Below are positions 11,497 to 23,047 of a stretch of DNA of 64,000 bases, in pieces (the first letter of the stretch is position 1; each line of letters opens with the position of its first letter). Below the pieces are notes generated by a model. The model did not search any database. It was not told the DNA's origin and was given only the letters and a program-made list of their open reading frames with translations. A program made the translations under genes and the position numbers. Source of the stretch: Uranotaenia lowii (taxonomy: Eukaryota > Arthropoda > Insecta > Diptera > Culicidae); NCBI RefSeq assembly GCF_029784155.1, contig NC_073691.1, forward strand, positions 63,742,839-63,806,838. Reading direction: 5' to 3'.

Positions 11497-12801
11497 CTGT
11501 TGCAAACTTCTAAAACTTCTGCTTTCTTTCTTCCTCCGGAACATGGTAGCGAAACTCCACAGATCTGCTTGTCCGGCGAAACAGAGAGCAATTTTATTCG
11601 TCTGCTCCCCTGAGCTGTAAGACTAGCCACTAGTCAGTCGGCAGGCGTCTCAGAGATTCCCTAACAAACTCTAGGGTCGGCATGCTTACTGAATAAAATG
11701 CAAAATGCAGAGTATTTCCGAAAGAAGCAACAACTCCACCTTCTAGCTTAACACATTAATTTATTGTTGAACAATCCAAGCATGTTTTTATTGCCCACCA
11801 CTTTACTAAATAAGATAAGGTTGTATCTGACCTGTTGCTGCTACCACCTGGATCCAATCTTCGTTGCGGTTCAACCTCGGGTTCGAAGAGGTCGGAACCT
11901 TGCAACGACGCGGCGATTTGTTGATGGCGTCCGCGGTAAAACGACTCTCGAGAGGCGTAGCGATCTTACGGTGAGTTGTGTACCTGCCCCCCCCCCCCCC
12001 CTCCCCTGGGGTACTGAACCAGGCACTAGGTTGTTGTAGAAGCGAACAGTCGCACGGTAGGTTGTGGCGTACCTGGCCCCACCTTGGGTGCTGAACCAGG
12101 CACGAAGTTGTTGTTGGCCTGATCCGAAGTTCGCCGGTGGGAATTCAACCCAAACCAGCGACGGATGCTATGCGGCAAGTCAACGGCTGATTCAAAACCG
12201 AATGTCGGAAGATTTGAATCTCCAAGGCCGCCGAGGGGTTTACCGTTGTGTAGCGGCAGATATAACCTCCAAACAGGGGCGTACAGACGGGTGTACTGGT
12301 GGATTCAAATCGAATTGACGGCGATGAATCAGGGTGGGGATTCTATCCAAGAATAACGGGGTGCTAAATTTAGGATCCAAGGATTAGTTATTGGAGTTTA
12401 TCGGCGAGAAAAAATGGCGGGTTGTACCTGATGTCCAAATATTTCGGCTTCCTTCTGGTATTATAACACTTTATATTTGGTTCTGTGTTGTTTTGCCAGA
12501 GTTTGAATCCAAAATGCCGATGGACGTTATTATCGGCAGGCTTTGAACTTCAGCCGGTCATTGCTCTCGCCTCGCGCCTTTTCTTGCCTCGTCTAATTTG
12601 GTTGTTTCTCCGTTTTGCCTCTTCGCTTCGCTCCGGTAGCTTACGGTCTCTGGTGGTGAGTAGTGGAACCGGTAGTGATGGCTGCGTACTTTTCGCCTTC
12701 TGGTTAATGGTCTCGCCTTCCAGAGGAATAGTTCAACCCCCAGAAATCCCATTGCATACGTTAAACTACAATCTACGAACAAAATCGCTGAGACCTCTTT
12801 C
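11497..12801. other. Unannotated region, GC-richer second half
   Basis: From about 11840 the base composition becomes richer in G and C. ORFs in several frames (11764-12039, 12064-12318, 12485-12811) have no recognisable domain and I do not call them genes. The block may be the remnant of another retroelement into which the I-type copy inserted. Confidence 0.35.
11973..12117 (+). repeat. Two-copy tandem duplication, ~88-bp period
   Basis: The phrase TACCTG-C-rich-TTGGGGTGCTGAACCAGGCAC followed by GTTGTTGT occurs at about 11981 and again at about 12070. The first copy contains a run of about 20 C. Nothing shows a function. Confidence 0.6.
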
Positions 12802-12815
12802 GAGAGACTAGCAAC
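12802..12815 (+). repeat. Target-site duplication, left copy (I-type element)
   Basis: GAGAGACTAGCAAC is repeated exactly at 16173-16186. These two copies bracket the minus-strand I-type element, and 14 bp is a usual length for this kind of retrotransposon. Confidence 0.85.
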
Positions 12816-12884
12816 TTAGGATTTTAACATTTGGATGTCATTCATCCCTCTCTAAAATTTAAAGTTAAATTACAATTTATCAAA

Positions 12885-14064
12885 TTACAATTTATCAAAT
12901 AATTTTGTTGATTTTAAAAATTTGATCATTTTGTTCTCCTCTTCTGGATCGTTGGATAGTGCGGTGCGCAGGTCGTGATTAATCCCATTCAGTGTTCGTT
13001 CTTGGTCGTAGCAGGGGCAGTTGATGATGAGGTGTTTTACTGTAATTGTCACATTACAGAATGGGCACATGGGGGGCTCGTCCTTGTCCATAAGGTATCC
13101 ATGGGTGATTCGAGTGTGTCCGATTCTGAGGCGTGTAAGAGCTCTTCGCTCCCAGTAGGATTTTCTGTCGATCCAGGGTAGGGTGGTATTTTTTATTTTC
13201 CGCAAATTGGATGTTGTATTTCTCAGCCATTTTATTTCCCATCGGTTTCGAACGGCGTTCTTGATCCATTTCGTCGCATCCGGGTATGGGACATCAGAAT
13301 TTGAGGGAGGAACCATGCTTCCTCGTGAGGCGAGATGATCAGCTGTTTCGTTGCCAGGGATTCCGGAGTGCCCTGGGATCCAGCAAAGCGTTGCGTTTCT
13401 TTCCAATGCCAGTCTGATAATGTTGTCTATCCATGGGTGGTTTCTGTTGTTTGAGGTCACTGCCGTAAGTACGCTCAAGGAATCCGAAAAAAATAACAGA
13501 AGGGTTAGATGGATGACAGTACCTTTCCAGAGCAACAACGAGGGCGTGTGCCTCGGCGCTGTAGACGGAGCAGATTTCGGGGAGCGGAAAACTCTCTCTG
13601 TAGTTCTCGTCGAAAACACCGCACCCAACCTGGCCATTTGGGCTTTTGGATCCGTCGGTGTAAATCTTCCGGTATGTGGAGTATTTTCGGTTGACTAATT
13701 CGAAGAAGTACGGTAGAATCCTTGTACTTCCATCACCGGCTCGAACTTTCTTCCGCAGGCTAAGGTCAACTTTAGGGAGAGGGGGATTCCAGCTGGGGAT
13801 TTTTGGATTGGAACGTAGGCTGATTGGAGGAAGTGGAAGGGGACGGGAAAAACTGGTATTGAGGAGTTCTTGGGATCTAAGAATAAATGGCGCGCTAGGT
13901 GAACGATTGTGAGATAGCCAGCGGATTGCTTTTGTGGAGATGGTTTGTAAGGCAACGTGTTCAAATGGTAACAGGCCACTCTCTATCATTAGTGAATCAA
14001 TAGGACTTGACCTGAATGCAGAACTAATGGTTCGAACGCCTTGGTTGTAAAGAGGTGTAAGCAT
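12885..14064 (-). pseudogene. RNase H and C-terminal zinc knuckle of the I-type element
   Basis: The region degrades the RNA strand during element copying in its family. It is split over two frames. The upstream frame (14064 to about 13490) carries YTDGSKSPNGQVGCGVF with the first catalytic Asp and YSAEAHALVVALER with the Glu. After a frameshift in an A/T run near 13488 the second frame carries SDSLSVL (Asp), CWIPGHSGIPGNETADHLAS (final Asp) and then CPFCNVTITVKHLIINC, a C-terminal Cys/His knuckle seen in this type of element. All four catalytic acids can therefore be found, but not in one frame. The junction to RT at about 14070 is also out of frame and seems to lack some residues. Confidence 0.85.
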
Positions 14065-14079
14065 TTCAAGAACCCTACT

Positions 14080-15372
14080 TCACTGATTTGGGAAACGAAA
14101 AAGGATAGGACGAGAGGCATTGCCACAGTTGTGGCTGATGATTTTGAGTATGTTCAGTTTGTTTTTACAGTTTTTGCGAACCATATTTGCATGGGTTGTA
14201 AATCTTAGTTTGTCGTCAATGTGTACACCAAGGATACGAGTGGAACGGACTATTTCAATGCTGTTATTGTACATAGTTAGGGGGGGGGGGGGGGGTATCT
14301 TAGAGAGTTTTCTTCTATTGGGGCCTAGGTGGAGAAGTTTCGATTTTGTGGCCGAAAAAGAGAAGCCTGCGTTAGGTGCCCATTTGGCAATTAAGTCGAC
14401 AGCCATTTGGAGTTTGCGGCGGGCTAGCCTGGGAAAGGCGGCTTCAGCGGTTATTAATATGTCGTCAGCAAAGACTAATATATTTGTATTTGGGGGGATA
14501 TATGTAAAGACGGTTTGCATTGCGATAAGGAAGAGTGTGGGGGAGATTACCGACCCTTGTGGTACACCATCGTTGATGATTTTGTGGGTGGAGTACTTTC
14601 CATCGAGAAAAACTCGAAAGCGACGGTTCTGCAGGAAACTTTTAATATAATTGCCCAGGTGTCCAACTATTCCCCAGTTCAGCAGTGTTTCAAGGATCAA
14701 TTTCCGGCTCACTCGATCGAATGCTTTCGAGAGGTCGAGCGAGAGGCATTCGATATGCATATTTCTCTGAGTTACATCTTCGAGAATTTGTTCTAGGCTG
14801 GAGAGATGGTCGTCGGTGCTAAGACCTGGACGAAATGCAAACTGTCGGGGGTCTAGTAGGTTTCTGGATTCTAGGACAAATAGTAGCCGTCGGTTAGTCA
14901 TTTTTTCCAGGAGTTTACCCATACAATCCAATAACGTTAATGGACGATAATTATCTAACAGATGGAGATTTTGCTTTGGTTTCGGAATTGGGATGACTAG
15001 ACCTTCCTTCCACCGATCGGGAATCGATCCTGTCTTCCAGATTTCGTTGAATAGGCCGAGGAGATGGAGTTTGCCAATTAGGGGTAGGTATTTTAGAAGC
15101 GGATAGTTTATGTCGTCGGGTCCAGCTGAAAGACCTTTTGTTTTACCTAGAGCTGCTTCAAATTCCGCCAAACTGGAGTCATCATTGTATCCTTGATGGT
15201 TATTGGTGTCGAATGATATATCGAAAGCGGCGTTTGTGCTTGCGGGAGGGCAACTAACAGACTGAAAGGTGTCACCAAAAGCTTCTGCAAGACATTGAGG
15301 ATCGTTGCTGAACTTGTTGTTAAGAGGGATGTGAAATTGCCTTCGACGATTTTCCACATTAAGTCGTTTCAA
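14080..15372 (-). pseudogene. Reverse transcriptase of the I-type element
   Basis: This open frame of about 430 codons contains the RT core. NYRPLTLLDCMGKLLEKM (template-binding region) comes first, then CLSLDLSKAFDRVSRKLI with the first catalytic Asp, GVPQGSVISPTLFLIAM, and the active-site FADDILI. A thumb-like region follows (RSTRILGVHIDDKLRFTTH). A 14-bp G run at about 14281-14294 encodes a proline stretch. The frame continues upstream (SKLWNKL), but a one-base shift near 15400 separates it from the linker KSWNDFLDKIN. The start codon at 15372 is therefore only the first Met in an internal frame, not a real initiation site. Confidence 0.88.
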
Positions 15373-15534
15373 TTTGTTCCACAGTTTGGAAGAGGGAGTT
15401 TCCTGTTGATTTTGTCTAGGAAATCATTCCAGCTTTTTTCTTTGGCTGTTTTAGCAGCAGCCCGAGCAGATGATCGTGTAAACTTATCAGAATCTAGTCT
15501 CAAGTGCTTCATGTACATCCCTATGCTGTATGCT

Positions 15535-15672
15535 AACTAGTCGAGTCTGTAGTCCGTATGCTAAGTCATCGTATGGGCTACCATCCCTTCTCTAAATGGC
15601 TCGGGCAGTTAGTCGTTGTCGTAGTGTCCAGTGGTAGAGAAGTGGTTGGAAAAGGCCGGGGCTCGACTAGTT
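15535..15672. repeat. 138-bp segment bounded by an 11-bp inverted repeat, inside the I-type element
   Basis: AACTAGTCGAG at 15535-15545 and CTCGACTAGTT at 15662-15672 are perfect inverted copies. The segment sits between the endonuclease-RT linker protein on either side and interrupts it with stops, so it looks like a later insertion. No target-site duplication is apparent. Confidence 0.5.
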
Positions 15673-16160
15673 CAGTAAAAATTTGTTGCAAAGGGTTTGA
15701 GCTATTTTGAACTCTGCTAAGGCTTCGTACATTCGTGGGTCATCATTGGAAATTCGGCGAAGAGCACGCAATTTCTTTCGACGCAATTTGACGGCGTTTT
15801 TCACTTCAGGACCCCACCAAGGGACGGATGTTTTTCCCGGTACCCCAGTAGTTCGCGGGATTGACATGACAGCTGATTTCGTTATTAAGTCGGTAAAGGA
15901 GTCAATATTGGTAGGTGGGCACGTATGAATAATATTCTCAATTCGATATGGTAGGTGGTCCAGTCGGCTTCTTGTAGTTTCCAGCGGGGGCGAGCTGTAA
16001 TTTGTGGGGTTGATCCTTCGATAGTTATGTGGATGGGGAGATGATCACTACCACAGTCATCTTCGATGGTGTACCAATTGAATCTAGGACCCAATACCCA
16101 GGAGACAAGGGTAAGTTCGAGGACAGAGGTGTTCCCAGAGGAGGGGTCTATACGTGTTGG
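15667..16160 (-). pseudogene. C-terminal part of the APE endonuclease plus linker of the I-type element
   Basis: On the minus strand, IDPSSGNTSVLELTLVSW and FNWYTIEDDCGSDHLPIHI are visible; the SDH triad residues and the preceding pattern are those of retrotransposon APE endonucleases, which nick the genomic target. It is followed in a second frame by VPWWGPEVKNAVKLRRKKLR, the linker before RT. The N-terminal half of the endonuclease is absent because the copy is 5'-truncated at about 16172. Confidence 0.8.
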
Positions 16161-16172
16161 GCTACAGTTGCA

Positions 16173-16186
16173 GAGAGACTAGCAAC
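16173..16186 (+). repeat. Target-site duplication, right copy (I-type element)
   Basis: This is the exact copy of the 14 bp at 12802-12815. Confidence 0.85.
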
Positions 16187-17182
16187 GCTTACAGAGCGAG
16201 AAGAGATAAATCGCACTTTAATCAAGAGTGAGATTGTCAACACATCAGAGTTAGCGAGAGCATCCACATACGCTGATGAAGATAATTCTCTTCTCCCTAA
16301 AAATGTATTGCGCTTGAGTTGAGGAGAAATCTGAGAGCTTACGCAGTTTTTTCTAGGTACGATCACGAGAAAAGACGCTGCTTTTCGAACCAGAGGTGCG
16401 AGAGGTGTCCTGATTTTTCAGGATTTTTATTGACTTTCGAGAGGCCGCCCTGAATTTTCTAAAACCCTCCAATTGTCCTGATTGAAAAAAAAAACTTTAT
16501 TAGAATTGAATTTGTATACAAATTATAGTTATATGATAAGAACATCAAATAAATCTGTAATTAAACAGTTTAACCTCTTAAACCGACGGTAATCTTCGTT
16601 TCAGATGCTATTAAAACGGTGTTGTTCGAAATAAACTGCAAGCCAACTAATAAGTTGTACTCTTCTGTTGCATAAATTAAGGTGTCTACAGCGCCGTAAT
16701 TTTGCCTTCATTTAGGCTATCTAAGAAGAGCTGCATTTTATTTCCATCAATCTAGTGGTGTCCTGAAAAATCCTGTTTTTTTTCTTTGCGATCGCCTGAT
16801 TTTTTGACGAAACCACCTGGCATCTCTGCTCCAAATGTCACCTTTGGCAGTTATTTTTGCAAGAAAAAAAAATCCAAAACAGCTTTTAGCAGTGGGCATG
16901 GTAGCATTAAGTACAGATTTATCTTAAAAAGTACAGATGTTTTCATTACTTTTTTGGTACAGATTCTGTACGCACAGTAGACAGTTTTAAAGGATTTGGT
17001 TAAGTTAAGTACAGATTTCATCTTTTAAAATAATAAACCATGAACACCATTTTGAAATAGACAAACGAAACCATATCGATCGAACATTTCATTAAGAAAA
17101 AGACGAAATTCTGATTCATGTGAAATTCGTAAATGATGACACATAATAACACAGTTGAAAGTAGCTTCCGGATTTTAAATTA
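16187..17182. other. Unannotated region; weak inverted-repeat element at 16391-16828
   Basis: CAGAGGTGCGAGAGGTG at 16391 and, reversed, CAGAGATGCCAGGTGG at 16828 resemble hAT-type termini, and phrases such as GGTGTCCTGA occur near both ends. The flanking 8-mers do not match, so I do not call it an element. The rest holds nothing recognisable. Confidence 0.35.
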
Positions 17183-17190
17183 ACTTGTAG

Positions 17191-19650
17191 CAGGCCCGTG
17201 CGAAGGACCCGTCCATGGGGGGGGGTTTTCGAAATTCAAATTTAGGCGAAAATAATAACAATACCAAAAATACACTAGAAATAAGTAAATTGATTTCTAA
17301 ACCATTTTCTTACTTATAATTATCACACAAATTCAAAAAATAATAAAAATAATTAATCATAATTTTATGAATGAATGTTCCAAACCAATGCTATTTCCGG
17401 TAAGTTATTGATGAACCATTCAAAATGATGATCCTTATTCTGAGCTAGAAATTGGCTTGAAAATAAATTCTAAGCAGTCTAGATATCAAACTTGAAATCA
17501 ATATTTGTGAAACACCAAAAAGAAATGCAAATCAAAATTTTGAATAAAGTTTCGAAAATAATAACTATTGCACAGATAAAGAATGCATAATATATAACAC
17601 CAGATTTTTAAAAAAAAATATGAATTTGCAAAAAAATGTCAGATCACGTTTAAAAATTAACCACGATAAAAAATTTTTGGAAAAATTATGATGAGTGTAA
17701 TTTATTATTCATCTTATTTTACATTTCTTTTCTACATTTTCAATTGTTCATTGTTCATTCAAATCCACTGTTGTATCTTTGGGAAATGATCAAAAAGAAA
17801 CTAATAAAATAAAAAAATGTATTTCAAGTGAATACAAATCTAGTTAAAATTGCGCATTAAAATTTAACTTGAAAGTTGTTTCTTCGAATCAAATCAATTA
17901 AAGATAAAATAAATTAAAATCATGATCGATAATGATAACATAATTAAATATAATGAGAAATTTTTATAATTTTTCAATCGGTTGTTTTAAAGTTTAAAAT
18001 TTTAAGATTTGAATATTTTGACGCTATCAATTGGAATATTGGGCCCTTAAATGGACATAAGGTGGAAACGATGTTTTTCTTATTGAAAATTTTGTTTCAA
18101 AGGCAGAAGATTATGTTTTCACACAAAAATTCAGATTTGAAAAAAGAAGACAAACTTAAGAAAAATATTTCGTAAAGTTTAAAATTTTTACTCGCATTTT
18201 TTATTTCGAAAATTTAAAAAAAATATGAAGAAGAAAAACAATAGTTTTTTTTTAATTTTAGAAGGATTTTTTTCATTGAACTCGTCCAATCATTTTGAAA
18301 AGATTGAAAAAAAAAATGTTATTGCATTTGAACTGCAAAATGAACTGTATTTTGATGCCTATGACTGAATGATTGATTTGGTAGATTTAAGCGTCCTGAA
18401 CTCGAATCTTTTGTCAAATTTTGTCTATAGCCTTGCGATTTGGTGATATGGAGTTATAAAATATAAAATGTATCAGTTTTAAGCAAAATAAATCATTAAT
18501 AACTGATGAAGTAACAAATCTACGGTTTCAGATGAAAATCTAATTCTGAATTTGTTCGCTATACCCATTTAATTCAATTGAGGAGTAATATTCCAAAGAT
18601 GATGATGCATGATCTAAAAAGTTCAATTCTACAGTTTAAAAAGAATTTTAGAAAGATAAATTACATTATAAATATTTCTGATATTACTGAATAAAGTTTA
18701 AACTAATTAATACATTTAACAAAATTTGTTCAAACCTGCAAATCAATTAAATTTTTTCTTTAAAAATAATTAAAATTTTATTTGTTTAAAACTTTATTAA
18801 ACATCGGAAAAAGTACACAAATTGAAAGCCTCTATAACTTTTTCGCTGAATTCAAAATAACTTGAAGTCTCGAGGAAAGTTGAAAATTGTTTTGTACCTT
18901 TATTTTTAGATCTTGTGTTTTGTTCTAAAGTTTTGTAAAAATAACAAAAAAAATTTTTTTTTTGATTTTAAAATATTTGCAAAAGTTTTTGTATGTGATG
19001 TTCAGCACTTAGAAGAACAGAAAACACAAAAGAAAATTGAGACGGATATTAGTTTCTTGAAGAATATTTCATATCAGCACATTTTTTTGTTATTCAAAAT
19101 TTTTAGTAAAAAAGTAGATAATATGTACTAGGTTTAAGATTTTAATTTGCTAATTCTGATGACCATCGTGAGTCATGATAAATGACTTCCAACTTATTGA
19201 TGTATAAAATTAGTATTCGATGAATTAATTTTGAAGCTTAAATGTTTCAAAGTCTGAATTTGTTTGGTTACATTTCTGAATAAAAACTCCATTCTAAAGA
19301 CGAGGTAGGGTTTTTTTTTATGTCAAGTTTAGAGTTTCAATGCTAATGGTTGGTTGAATTGCAAATAGAAATTAACAATTTATAACTAGTTTCAATTCGA
19401 GAACGGCATATATGCAGCAATCGGAGATTTATCATATGTATGTAATGTCGTAGAATAAAATGTCTCAAGCCTAGGGTGATTTAAAACAAATTACCGCCGG
19501 AGGCGAAAAAAAATTCTGACTATCTTATTAACACTTATTAAACACCTTTTAAGATCAAGTAATTTCTCTTTACTTTTTCAAAAATTTACTTGGAAAAAAT
19601 CTTCATGGGGGGGTTAAACCCCTAAAACCCCCCCCGTTCGCACGGCCTTG
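17191..19650. mobile_element. hAT-type non-autonomous element, 2460 bp
   Basis: The 8-mer ACTTGTAG flanks the element exactly (17183-17190 and 19651-19658), the hallmark of hAT insertion. The terminal inverted repeats read CAGGCCCGTGCGAAGG on the left and, reversed, CAAGGCCGTGCGAACGGG on the right, both followed by a G run and TTTT. The interior is strongly AT-rich, and the longest ORFs (such as 18913-19131) are low-complexity, so no transposase is encoded. A truncated relative starts at 7718. Confidence 0.88.
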
Positions 19651-19658
19651 ACTTGTAG

Positions 19659-21799
19659 TAAATTAATCAATTTTGATTTTTGAATAATTGAAAAAAAAGG
19701 TATCAACAGTCAAACGAAATTAGAAAAAAACCACATATTATCCAAATATTTTCCTCCAATGTATGCACATTCCGGTGCAGATTTTTTGTTTGTCAAAATT
19801 TATTTTTATAACAGTAAAGATTTTATGTAGAAACGCAGACAGCGGGGAAGAAATTGTTCTTATTTTTTGTACGTTGTGTGGTGGGAGTCTAAATAATTCG
19901 GTAGCAAATTTTGAATAGGACGAATGCGCCAAATGTAAACAAACTGATTTATCAGCTGGGTGAATCAGTACGTTCGAAGACCTACATTTTGATTGCACAA
20001 AGTTATCTAAAGGATATTTGTTTTTTGAGAAATAAAGGAAACAAAAGAATATTTTTGCTGGGAGCTTATGGAGCTGTCAAACTTTGAACGCGTTTTTCTC
20101 GAAACAGTGATGTTGGCGCATTCGCCGTATTCAAAATTCGATACCGAATTTTTTTCTCCATTTACACTGAAGTACATGACTGAAACAAAAGGGCACTCTT
20201 GGCTAGAATTCTCTGTCTCCTACTCAGATGCGAATGCTCTCACACTTGCCGTCCGAGTCATTTGCAGCTCGTGTAAACTCGGATAACGAGAGGAGCACGA
20301 TCAGTGAAAGAAGATTACACTTGGAAGCCGAACTGAAAACAGTGTTAATTTCTCCCAGCTCTTTGTTGTTTGAGAGGAGTCGACCAACCATGCTCCGGAA
20401 TATCGAACTTGTTTTGAGCGATGAAGAACAGAAGTCTCGGAAGATCCTGGTAGTTCTCCACCTCCATAGAGGAAACTTACTCAATCAGATAGGCCATTTT
20501 CGAATTTTTTTAGAACCGTTAGATATAAAATACAGTACAAACAATACTATCTTAAAAAAAATCAAAATTTTGGAGAAGAATACTGTTACCTACTATGTAA
20601 CACTTGCGCGAACCATCATCATCTGGACATGGTGCGACATGGAGGCTAACCTGTCAAGGTGTGCAATGCGTCTTAATTAACCGGCAATCTGAATCAAAAA
20701 CAGATACCACCAGCAAGTGCAGTTATTCAAGCAAAAAAAATTGTCGCGTGCATGCAGCTGTCATTTTTTTTCGGAGGGAATCGACCTCGTCCAAGTTTAC
20801 CTGCTACAACAATCGAGCAAGGCAACAGATTTTTTGGAAGACAAGCCCGTAGCGGTTGTTGTTTTCTTTTTCATTGATAAGAATCCAATGCGTTCGTTCG
20901 AGATGAGATTGGCACACGCCCCGGCAGCTGAAGCAAATAAATTTGAGTTATTAAACAACTTTGTGATCATATTGAAACTTGGAAAAGTGTGCTTCTATGG
21001 AATTTTTTAGGGAAGCTGATTCGGTTTCCAACTCAATTTATAAAAAAAATTATTTTATCAACTCGCATATAAAAGTCCAAATCGATTCGAAGAATCTGGA
21101 GTCTTCGAGTGTCATATTTACTTGATTTTCTATCCGAAGCGCAGCAGAAAATATCAAAAGACTTGAACGCAAGGTTATATTGGCAAGCGTCGAACCTTTC
21201 TACGCGTGACTTGAATATAAATAAAATCAGTGAAATATTGTTTATCTTTCACCTATTAAATACGGTAGTAAATAAGTAACCATTGACAGTCTCTGCATGA
21301 TATCTCAATTATAGAATGTACGATGAAGAATTCCACCACTTACTAGTAAGTCCAAAAAATCAATGAAAATCCCGTTAAGGCGAATCACGGAAAATAGTAA
21401 GACTTCTCGATTGCGTGCGAGTCAAAAAAGATCCTTCTCGGATCTATCAATATTCGGCTCACACTACGGGGAAGGAGACAGAGCCATGATCGGTAACTTT
21501 TCGACTGAATGGTTCCAGTGAGAACTTAATCGAAATAAGAAAACAGAAATAATGAAAGAAAGAGGGCTATAAGCCATGCGCCTTGCTGGCCGGTGGCTCG
21601 TGTCATCTACCAATCAACGATCAGCTTGGCCGAGCTGCCTGCCGCCTGCTGAAAACCACTGAATGGTAGTCATCAAAGTGTCTCGGGGCTCTTCACAACT
21701 TTACAGGAACAGTTTACCGTGAGGGGTTAAATTCTGTTCTATATCGTGTCATTTATTATGAAAAGAATTTTGGAAATTTTCGCTTTAAACTTTCGAAGA
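19659..21799. other. Unannotated region, possible degraded inverted repeat
   Basis: The sequence around TTGGCGCATTCG and TATTCAAAATTC occurs at about 20113-20140 and in reverse complement at about 19895-19930, a short imperfect inverted repeat. An ORF of 150 codons (20228-20680, plus) has no motif I recognise. A GC-richer block lies at 21560-21700. I cannot support a gene here. Confidence 0.4.
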
Positions 21800-21804
21800 A
21801 AGTT

Positions 21805-22071
21805 TGTTGTGTCAGACCATTTGTTCTGACTTTCGGATGGGAATGGGAAAACTTGTTTTCCAGTCGAGTGTTAAAACGAAAGAGAGCTTTCCTTTTATTT
21901 TTCCTCATCATTACAGTTTTTGGCGCTTAAAATATTCAAACTAATCATTACAGAACAATAAAACAAGTTGGCAACATTTAACACTTGAATTATAGCAAAC
22001 GGTACAGGGGGTTACAATAACATAACAAAATTATTTGAAATCAGGGTGACGAATGTGATCGAGATCGATCA
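21805..22071 (+). repeat. 5' LTR of element A
   Basis: 267 bp, TG...CA, apparently identical to the copy at 23048-23314. It contains AATAAAA at about 21957, a possible polyadenylation signal. Confidence 0.88.
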
Positions 22072-22477
22072 TACCGGCCACCTTAAACCACTGTTTAAAT
22101 AATAGCAACCCTAGCCTGTTTTATCTAAGCTATAAAGTACAATAATCACAACACAACACAAAACGAAAAACACTTGCTGTAGGAGCGACGACCATATCTT
22201 TTTCAATTGGGACACGGGAAAGCTGCTGAACTGGACGTCAACAGCTGGATATCGGAGATTTATTGCCTTGAAACTGGTAACTGGTCTTCGGCTGCTCACA
22301 TCTGGATTCTAGGACATCGGACTGGGAGATAGATCGAACTATCGATAGCTGGATTCTAGCACATCGGGGTGGTTAGATCGGGATTCTGGATTATTCTGTG
22401 GCAATTTGTTTAGGCTCCGGATTTCAACCAAATGTTCAGTAAACGGCACACTAACTTCGGCGTACGTGCGAAGTGAG

Positions 22478-22765
22478 TGCTGACCGGACAGTCAGCACGG
22501 CAGTTTCCCGAATGGCTGATTGGCTGGGGCATCAGTGCAATCCATTCGAGACGATTTACTGACTGGGACAACGCATAATCAGTTGGTATGTAGCTGGTAG
22601 GGTGTCTGGAAACATTTCTTCGAAACAGGGGGAGTTTAGATTTCGGTTCTGGTGATACTTGGAACATACCGAAATACTAGGGCATGATGAAACCACAGGA
22701 AATTTTGAGCGGACGGGCACTGACTGGCAGCCAGTACCGCAGGATTCCGGATGGCTGATGTTAGG
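22478..22765 (+). repeat. Duplicated internal module of element A
   Basis: A segment with the form CTGAC-GG-CAG-CAG-AC-GCAG, then CCCGAATGGCTGAT or CCGGATGGCTGAT, occurs at about 22478-22525 and again at about 22721-22765. A related CTGGCAGACAGTAC...GATGGCTGG occurs on the minus strand of element B near 52640-52690. The modules contain short palindromes and so could fold. Confidence 0.5.
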
Positions 22766-23047
22766 CCGTTAACATCAGTGGTCCCATTCGGGCTGCATGG
22801 TCGATCCGCAACAAGGGTAGGCAGGGAGGTTGGTATACCAATATGATCAGGCTAGGGTTAGGTTGCAGGTCGTGATGATTGGCCGCTCGGATCGTCGATT
22901 AGCAGGGTCAAAACGTTGTCCAATGGTCAAGCAGGTACTCTGAGAATAGTCCGGCGAAAGGTTACCCAGGGCAGGATTGCTTAACGCTGGACAGGGGTGA
23001 GAAACTCCTGGCGAAAGCCTCCTGCATCCTGGTCACGGCACCAAAAA

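Larger units (their letters stand above)
12816..16172 (-). mobile_element. I-type non-LTR retrotransposon, 5'-truncated, frameshifted
   Basis: The minus strand encodes in order the end of an APE endonuclease, a reverse transcriptase, an RNase H and a C-terminal zinc-knuckle segment. RNase H downstream of RT is typical of the I/LOA/R1 side of non-LTR elements. A perfect 14-bp duplication flanks it. The 5' end is cut inside the endonuclease, the usual result of incomplete target-primed reverse transcription. The 3' region (about 12840-12900) contains a short tandem ACAATTTATCAAATT. Lesions include frameshifts near 15400, 14070 and 13488, and an extra inverted-repeat segment at 15535-15672. Confidence 0.88.

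Noticed and set aside
14120..14796. Plus-strand ORFs of 176 and 93 codons
   Set aside because: They are antisense to the I-type reverse transcriptase and show no domain.
16391..16828. hAT-like inverted ends
   Set aside because: The terminal similarity is imperfect and the flanking 8-mers differ, so no insertion is demonstrated.
19895..20140. Small inverted-repeat element
   Set aside because: The arms are short and imperfect, and neither boundary nor duplication is visible.
20228..20680. 150-codon plus-strand ORF
   Set aside because: Protein-like in part, but no family recognised and its C-terminal third is low-complexity; not enough to call a gene.
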